12,581 nt of DNA from an uncultured Acetatifactor sp. (GTDB taxonomy: Bacteria; Bacillota; Clostridia; Lachnospirales; Lachnospiraceae), in the NCBI GenBank assembly GCA_948496895.1, contig CAOOJO010000021.1, forward strand, positions 1 through 12,581. The letters are read 5' to 3'. Positions within the stretch are counted from its first letter, which is position 1. Each line of letters begins with the position of its first letter. Below, piece after piece: positions 5,121-9,858 of the stretch. The translations under genes and the position numbers were made by a program. The notes under the pieces were generated by a model. The model was not told the DNA's origin, searched no databases, and was given only the letters and a program-made list of their open reading frames with translations.

Positions 5121-7646
5121 TCAGAACCCCTGCTCCGTCCTCCGGATGATGTCGTCCTGCAAGGACTTGGAAAGTGTAGTGAACAGTGCGCTGTACCCTG
5201 CCACCCGCACCACCAGATGGGCGTACTTTTCGGGATGGGCCTGGGCGTCCAGTAGAGTCTCCCTATCCACCACGTTGAACTGCATATGGCTCCCCTTCTG
5301 GTCGAAATAGGAGCGGATCAACGCCACGAAGTTCTCCAGGCCTTTCTCTCCGCTGAGGGCCGTGGGATGGAACTTCTGGTTGAACAGGGTGCCGTTGGAG
5401 GCAATGCCGTGGTCCAGCTTGGACACGGAATTGGCCGCCGCGGTGGGGCCGTATACGTCCTTGCCCGCCGAGGGGGACACGCCGTCCGCCACAGGGGTGT
5501 GGGCAAGCCTGCCGTCCGGGGTGGCTCCGGTCTGGGCTCCCAGGGGCACATTGGCGGACACGGGATACAGCCCCGCCTGGAACTGGCCTCCTCTGGGATT
5601 GCGGTAGTTCAATAGCGGCTTGGTGTAGGTATACGCCACATCCCGGGCGAACATGTCCACTTCCTCGTTGTCGTTGCCGAACTTGGGCACTTCGTCTATC
5701 ATGGCCCGCAGGGCTTCGCATCTCTTCTTCTCCTCCGCCGGAAGCTCCGCGTTCATCACTGCAGTAATCATGCCAGCCACCTGGGCTTCGTCCACGGTCA
5801 TGCCGTTCCTGTCCATTTCCCGCAGGATTTCCGTGACGATCTCACCGGCGCTGACGGCATCGAAGCCCTGTCCGTAGTTCATGGCCAGCGCCCGCTTGTA
5901 CTCCGCCAAAGTCACCTTTTTCTCGTCAAATACCAGCTTCTTGATCGCATACAGCGAGTCCGCCATGTTGGCGATGCCAAAGCCCTGAGGGCCGGTGAAA
6001 TTGTAGACGGCACCGCCCTCCTGGACGCTCTTGCCACGCTTGACGCAGTCGTCCACCATGCAGGACAGGAACGGCAGCGGGCACCGGGTGGCATGGGCCA
6101 CGTCGATGGCGTTGTCCGCGTTCACCAGCAGGGAGATGTTATAATCCATCTGCTTCTTGTAGGCGTCATAGAACTCCTCAAAGGTAGCCATGTCCTCCAC
6201 GGCCCCGGTCTCTATGCCAATCTTCTCGCCCTTGTCCCAGCCATTGGAGAACACCAGCTCCAGGGGACGGCACATGTTGTAGAACGCCGCGTCATGCCAG
6301 CCCTCCGTCTTCCCCGCCTTCTGGGGCTCCACGCAGCCGATGATATTGTAGTCCCTGGCGTCCTCCAGGGTAAGGCCTCTGCTCAGCAGCGACGGGATAA
6401 TGACTTCATCGTTGTAGTACGCAGGCAGGCCGATGCCCGTGCGCGTCAGATCCGCCGCCTTCAGCAGCAGGTCGTGGGGCGACTTGTTCCACACCCGGAT
6501 GGAGAGGGAGGGCTGGGGCAGGAACACATGCTTGGAGGCCGTGATGCACATGAAGCTCAGGTCATTCGTCACGTCTAACCCCTCTTTGTCCTGTCCGCCC
6601 ACGATCAGGTTCTGGAACAGGCTGTAGCCCGCGAAGCCTTCCGCGCTGGCAGCGTCACGGCATTTGTTCAGGTCGTTCAATTTCACCCAGATGCAGTCGA
6701 TCAGCTCCTGGGCGAACTCCCTGGTCAGCCTCCCGGCCTCCAGGTCTTTCTTATAGTAAGGATACATATACTGGTCGAAGCGACCCGGGGAGATGGAATG
6801 CCCGCTGGACTCCAGCTGCAGGAGCTGCTGCACGAACCAGAAGCTCTGGCAGGCCTCATGGAAGGTGGTGGCCCCATGCTCCGGCACCCTTGCGCAGTTG
6901 GCCGCAATCTGCAGCAATTCCTGTTTTCTGGCAGAATCCGTGCAGGCAGCCGCCTCCTTCTCCGCCAGCTGCGCATACCTGCGTGCATACCGAATCACCG
7001 CCTCGCAGCTTAGGATGGCAGCCTTCAGGAACTGGCTCTTGGTGCAGTAATCCCCGTCTCCGGGATTGCATCTGGCCAACTCCTCCTGTATCTCCTCAAT
7101 GATCCCCCTGTAGCCCATGGCCAGCACCTTGTCATACTGGACGGTGACATGGCCCACGCCGTTGTAGAAGTAGTTGCCGGGGGTAAAGATATTGTGCTCG
7201 ATGGCTTTCTTCGTCTCCTCGGTCATCAGGGCCGTGGCCAACTCGCTGGTGGTCTTCCCCTCCCAGTAGGCGTCCGCCTCCAGCAGCTCCTTCTTGGTCT
7301 TATCCGCTATGTAGAAAGGGTCGGCCTTACGGGTGGCCACTGTCTCGAACTCGCCCTCCAGCCATTTGTAGGAGAATTCCGGGTATGTCTGGCAGCCTCT
7401 GGGGGCAATCGTGCTGCTTCCCACCACCAGCTCCCCCTCCCTGATGATGATGGGGATGTTGTCCAGGATATGCGCAAAGGCCAGGGCACGCCGCATGATG
7501 ATGGGCTTGTCCTCGGTGGCCTTGTAGGATTCGGTAATCAGTTTCGCCCGGGCGGATTCGATCTCCGGCATCTTGGCGTAGAGATGCGCCACCAGCTTCG
7601 GAATCCTGTCCGTCTTTGGGATTTCCTGTGTGTAATATTTTGCCAT
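5121..7646 (-). CDS. Glycyl radical enzyme, dehydratase-type (substrate unknown)
   Basis: An 841-residue glycyl radical enzyme with the PFL-like 10-strand barrel domain and a C-terminal Gly-radical domain. The radical site is R-V-A-G-Y-S (Gly817) and the thiyl site is G-C-V-E-P (Cys438, Glu440). By position and motif it also has H166 (N-G-V-G-H), H283-S284 (S-G-H-S) and D452 (G-W-H-D, 14 after the Cys). These match the Cys/Glu/His/His/Ser/Asp set of B12-independent glycerol dehydratase. That argues for C-O elimination from a hydroxylated substrate and against a pyruvate formate-lyase. HypD-like and other GREs share part of this set. The ATG has AAAGGAG at a 5-base spacing, 105 bases or so downstream of a predicted transcription start. 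There is no N-terminal microcompartment-targeting extension. It is the first gene of the unit; the activase is encoded at 2483-3280. Confidence 0.95.
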   Translation of the reverse strand: MAKYYTQEIPKTDRIPKLVAHLYAKMPEIESARAKLITESYKATEDKPIIMRRALAFAHILDNIPIIIREGELVVGSSTIAPRGCQTYPEFSYKWLEGEFETVATRKADPFYIADKTKKELLEADAYWEGKTTSELATALMTEETKKAIEHNIFTPGNYFYNGVGHVTVQYDKVLAMGYRGIIEEIQEELARCNPGDGDYCTKSQFLKAAILSCEAVIRYARRYAQLAEKEAAACTDSARKQELLQIAANCARVPEHGATTFHEACQSFWFVQQLLQLESSGHSISPGRFDQYMYPYYKKDLEAGRLTREFAQELIDCIWVKLNDLNKCRDAASAEGFAGYSLFQNLIVGGQDKEGLDVTNDLSFMCITASKHVFLPQPSLSIRVWNKSPHDLLLKAADLTRTGIGLPAYYNDEVIIPSLLSRGLTLEDARDYNIIGCVEPQKAGKTEGWHDAAFYNMCRPLELVFSNGWDKGEKIGIETGAVEDMATFEEFYDAYKKQMDYNISLLVNADNAIDVAHATRCPLPFLSCMVDDCVKRGKSVQEGGAVYNFTGPQGFGIANMADSLYAIKKLVFDEKKVTLAEYKRALAMNYGQGFDAVSAGEIVTEILREMDRNGMTVDEAQVAGMITAVMNAELPAEEKKRCEALRAMIDEVPKFGNDNEEVDMFARDVAYTYTKPLLNYRNPRGGQFQAGLYPVSANVPLGAQTGATPDGRLAHTPVADGVSPSAGKDVYGPTAAANSVSKLDHGIASNGTLFNQKFHPTALSGEKGLENFVALIRSYFDQKGSHMQFNVVDRETLLDAQAHPEKYAHLVVRVAGYSALFTTLSKSLQDDIIRRTEQGF

Positions 7647-7721
7647 GGGTGCTCCTTTCCGTACTGTCTGCTTTACATTCTCTAATTATCTCATTTTTGG
7701 TTTCTTGTTCTCTTAGCTTCG

Positions 7722-7731
7722 GCCTGCAGGC
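7722..7731. repeat. 10-bp palindrome in GRE leader
   Basis: GCCTGCAGGC is a perfect palindrome, about 20-30 bases downstream of the predicted transcription start of the GRE gene. It is suitably placed for a repressor site or a short leader stem. There is no T-run after it, so it is not a terminator. Function inferred only. Confidence 0.35.
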
Positions 7732-7757
7732 TCCGCCCACAGATGCCCTTATCCTCC

Positions 7758-7786
7758 AGTATATGCCTCCATGGCTCTGATGTCAA
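7758..7786 (-). promoter_or_regulatory. Sigma-A promoter of the GRE gene cluster
   Basis: TTGACA (7786-7781) and TATACT (7763-7758) are separated by exactly 17 bases, a near-consensus vegetative promoter pointing at the GRE gene. An A/T-rich stretch with a 7-A tract lies upstream and could serve as an UP element. The predicted start is near 7751, giving a leader of about 105 bases. A promoter this strong implies negative control, with the adjacent IclR-family gene as the obvious candidate. Confidence 0.85.
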
Positions 7787-7851
7787 TGAATCTAACACTG
7801 TTTTCTATTATTTTTTTGTGGATTTATTTTGAATGTTGTTGTTTTTGTGCA

Positions 7852-7865
7852 TGAATACACATTCA
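7852..7865. promoter_or_regulatory. Palindrome TGAAT-N4-ATTCA, candidate operator
   Basis: This 14-bp inverted repeat lies just after the IclR-gene stop and about 66 bp upstream of the GRE -35 box. It somewhat resembles a catabolite-response element in outline but lacks the central CG. It could be a binding site for the IclR-type regulator or for another factor. As an RNA stem it is AT-rich and has no T-run, so it is a poor terminator. Confidence 0.35.
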
Positions 7866-7868
7866 CGG

Positions 7869-8642
7869 CTAATATACATACTGCACCTCTTCCAGAATCC
7901 CGGACATGGTGGCATATATCACAGGGATGGTCTGCGCGGTGAACCGCAGCGATGGGCCGGAGACACTGACGGCGCCGATGATTTCTCCGGACAGGCCGAA
8001 CAGAGGGACCGCCACACAGGAAATCCCGAATTCATGCTCCATATTGTCGGTGGAATATCCTCTCCTCCTGATTTCCTCCAGCTCCTCCAGAAGCTTTTCC
8101 TTCCGGGTGATGGTATTCACCGTATAGGCGGGAAAGGGCTCCGAAATGTCGGCCAGGCAACTTTCTTTACCAAATGCCAACAGGCATTTCCCCAGGCCAG
8201 TACAGTACATGGGCGCCTTCTCACCGAGGATGGGCCTCTGGAACTGCTCCCCCGGCGTCCTGGTCTCCAGGTACAGGACTCTGTTTTCATGCGGGATTCC
8301 GAAGTAGACCGTCTCCTGGGTGGCATCGGCTATTTTCTGCAGATAGGGCTCCATCGTCGTGGACAGCCTGATATGGCTGTTGATGATGTAACTGAAATGA
8401 AGGAACTTCAAGCCCAGGCTGTATTTCTGCGTATCGGGATTCTGTTCCAGATATCCCAGCGCCGCAAACGTGGAAACGATGTTGTACACCGTCGCCTTAT
8501 TGTACCCCAGCATGGCCGCCATCTCGGAGATGCCCAGCGTCGGCTTTTCCGTGGTAAAGCATTCGAGCACCTGGATGGCCTTTACCAGCGACTTCACTTT
8601 GATATCCGTTTCCATAAGTTCCTTTTTGTTTGAAGACTCCAT
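7869..8642 (-). CDS. IclR-family transcriptional regulator
   Basis: A 257-residue one-component regulator from the ATG at 8642. The winged helix-turn-helix occupies roughly residues 18-75, with recognition helix N-K-A-T-V-Y-N-I-V-S (48-57). The IclR effector-binding domain follows, with M-Y-C-T-G-L-G-K-C-L-L-A and, near the C-terminus, R-R-R-G-Y-S-T-D-N-M-E-H-E-F-G and I-G-A-V-S-V-S-G-P-S. The frame is open to an ATG at 8753, but that codon lies in the -35 box of the predicted promoter, so the longer form cannot be made from this promoter. Another ATG at 8615 has AAGGA close by and is an alternative start. IclR proteins usually bind palindromes in their own promoter and in front of adjacent catabolic genes, which here is the GRE cluster 222 bp downstream. 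Confidence 0.93.
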   Translation of the reverse strand: MESSNKKELMETDIKVKSLVKAIQVLECFTTEKPTLGISEMAAMLGYNKATVYNIVSTFAALGYLEQNPDTQKYSLGLKFLHFSYIINSHIRLSTTMEPYLQKIADATQETVYFGIPHENRVLYLETRTPGEQFQRPILGEKAPMYCTGLGKCLLAFGKESCLADISEPFPAYTVNTITRKEKLLEELEEIRRRGYSTDNMEHEFGISCVAVPLFGLSGEIIGAVSVSGPSLRFTAQTIPVIYATMSGILEEVQYVY

Positions 8643-8650
8643 AAAATGAC

Positions 8651-8676
8651 AGCCCCTCCCCCGCACTTCTGGGGCT
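8651..8676 (-). repeat. Leader stem-loop covering the IclR ribosome site
   Basis: On the transcript AGCCCC (8676-8671) can pair with GGGGCT (8656-8651). The G-rich ribosome site lies in the loop and the 3' arm, about 9-12 bases before ATG 8642. The pairing could reduce regulator translation or favour the downstream ATG at 8615. This is a sequence-based inference only. Confidence 0.35.
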
Positions 8677-8697
8677 CCCTGTCCGTCCACACGGATG

Positions 8698-8709
8698 CAC
8701 ATATATGTG
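8698..8709. promoter_or_regulatory. 12-bp palindrome near IclR transcription start
   Basis: CACATATATGTG is a perfect 12-bp palindrome about 10-20 bases downstream of the predicted start near 8718. A regulator bound there would block the IclR promoter. It is a candidate autoregulatory site, alternative or additional to the one at 8742-8760. Confidence 0.4.
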
Positions 8710-8724
8710 GAAGCCCGCTCTTTT

Positions 8725-8753
8725 AGCATAAGACAAATGGCATAAAATGTCAA
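8725..8753 (-). promoter_or_regulatory. Sigma-A promoter of the IclR regulator gene
   Basis: TTGACA (8753-8748) and TATGCT (8730-8725) are spaced by 17 bases. The predicted start is near 8718, leaving a leader of about 75 bases before ATG 8642. The promoter follows a terminator-like region, which fits a separate transcription unit. Confidence 0.8.
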
Positions 8754-8760
8754 ATTTTAT
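8742..8760. promoter_or_regulatory. Palindrome over the -35 box, candidate IclR operator
   Basis: ATAAAAT-N5-ATTTTAT is a perfect 7-bp inverted repeat spanning 19 bp. Its centre coincides with the -35 hexamer of the regulator's promoter. A dimer bound here would exclude RNA polymerase. IclR proteins commonly repress their own genes through AT-rich palindromes of this size, so autoregulation is the simplest reading. Confidence 0.5.
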
Positions 8761-8777
8761 CTGACGGCACACCGGAC

Positions 8778-8825
8778 AAAAAACGCCCCGATAACGGCAA
8801 AGGGCTGCCCCGCCGGCCAGCCCTT
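8778..8825 (-). terminator. Terminator-like region after the aldolase gene
   Basis: On the minus strand an 8-bp stem AAGGGCTG/CAGCCCTT (8825-8818 with 8807-8800) lies about 44 bases after the aldolase stop. A run of six T residues follows at 8783-8778. A second, mutually exclusive stem, GCCC/GGGC (8805-8802 with 8788-8785), ends just before the T-run. Together they should end the glycosidase-aldolase transcript before the IclR promoter. The spacing of stem to T-run is better for the second, weaker stem. Confidence 0.6.
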
Positions 8826-8868
8826 CGTCATGTCGTATTATTTCATTCTGTATCACGATAAATCCGCA

Positions 8869-9795
8869 TCAGATACAGTATGTCCGATAGGTATCCCCGA
8901 TCAGCTCATCCATCACTCGGATCTCCTGTCGGAAGGTTTCCGTCAGGAGGGAACTGTCCTGACATCGGGAATCGATCCGGACGGGCAGCTTCTCCAGATT
9001 CCGGAGATGCCATTTCGCGTTTACCGGGTAGAGCTGCCTTTCAATCAGCGCGCTCATCGTGAGCACATTGCTGACTTTCTCCGCCGCCTCCTCCATGAAA
9101 TGCTCACAGAGCCATACATAGAGCTCCGGATGGAAGTTCGCCATGACGCCGCAGTATCCGTCCGCACCGTCCCGCAGGGACTGCAGGAGCGTGGCCGTGT
9201 TGGCGTTGAACAGCTGCATGCTGCTGCCTTTGATCTGTTCCAGCTTCTGCCTGATCGCCGCGATGTCGCAGCAGGTATCCTTCAGGAAATGGAATTTCCC
9301 CGTGCCGATCATGGCCTGAATTTCCCGGCCGCGCAGAATCCGTTTGTAGGGATAGGGGCATTCATAGATTCCCAGGCGGATATCCGGATTCAGTCTGTCC
9401 AGAAGCCTGTAGAAATTCTCTGTCCAGACTTCCTCCGGATCCTCCGGGCCGGCAAGCCTGTTGGACAGAAGAATCGCCGCATCTGCTCCCAGATCCCAGA
9501 CAGCATTCAGTTCCTCCGCCTGCGCTTCGATATCCTCCGAGGTGTTCGCGCTGGCGATCACCGGCACCCGTCCCCTCGCCGCCTCCATCGTGACCTCCAC
9601 GATCTTCAGTCTTTCCTTCTGGTTCAGATAGAAGATTTCGCTGGACTGGCATGCCGCGAACAGCCCTTTGACGCCGCTTCCGACATACCATTCCGTAAGC
9701 GCCGCAAGCGCGTCCTCATCAAGCGCGCCTTTTTCCGTATACGGCGTCAGCATCACCGGCCAGACGCCGCCGGGAAATTTTTCTGCAAAATCCAT
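8869..9795 (-). CDS. DHDPS/N-acetylneuraminate-lyase-family aldolase
   Basis: A 308-residue class I aldolase of the DapA/NanA family, a TIM barrel using a Schiff-base lysine on a 2-oxo acid. The lysine is K172 in F-L-K-D and the catalytic tyrosine is Y144 in G-I-Y-E-C-P. At the usual pyruvate-carboxylate loop (G-[ST]-T-G-E) it has Q-S-S-E (50-53) instead, so it is a divergent member. Lysine biosynthesis is unlikely given that divergence and its place next to a glycosidase-like gene. A sugar-acid aldolase role is more plausible, for example on a 2-keto-3-deoxy acid or a sialic-acid-like compound. The ATG at 9795 has AGGGGG 7 bases upstream, preceded by a GC hairpin. It lies 63 bp after the glycosidase-like gene and is probably cotranscribed with it. 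Confidence 0.88.
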   Translation of the reverse strand: MDFAEKFPGGVWPVMLTPYTEKGALDEDALAALTEWYVGSGVKGLFAACQSSEIFYLNQKERLKIVEVTMEAARGRVPVIASANTSEDIEAQAEELNAVWDLGADAAILLSNRLAGPEDPEEVWTENFYRLLDRLNPDIRLGIYECPYPYKRILRGREIQAMIGTGKFHFLKDTCCDIAAIRQKLEQIKGSSMQLFNANTATLLQSLRDGADGYCGVMANFHPELYVWLCEHFMEEAAEKVSNVLTMSALIERQLYPVNAKWHLRNLEKLPVRIDSRCQDSSLLTETFRQEIRVMDELIGDTYRTYCI

Positions 9796-9809
9796 ATTTA
9801 TACCCCCTA

Positions 9810-9825
9810 GCGCGCTTCGGCGCGC
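9810..9825 (-). repeat. GCGCGC stem-loop next to the aldolase ribosome site
   Basis: Two GCGCGC arms flank a 4-base loop (TTCG on plus, CGAA on the transcript), giving a 6-bp all-GC stem. It ends one base before the AGGGGG ribosome site of the aldolase gene. With no T-run after it, it is not a terminator. It may be an RNA stability or translation-tuning element. Confidence 0.5.
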
Positions 9826-9858
9826 ATACCAATCAAAATTCTTGACAATAGAATCCTG

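Noticed and set aside
7327..7740. A 137-codon minus-strand frame through the GRE leader and start
   Set aside because: It overlaps the GRE start in another frame, has a GTG with a poorly spaced ribosome site, and no recognisable protein features.
7647..7751. Riboswitch in the GRE leader
   Set aside because: The roughly 105-base leader shows only a short palindrome and no recognisable conserved riboswitch core or terminator/antiterminator pair.
8643..8753. N-terminal extension of the IclR protein from ATG 8753
   Set aside because: The ATG is part of the predicted -35 hexamer and the extra 37 residues have no IclR similarity.
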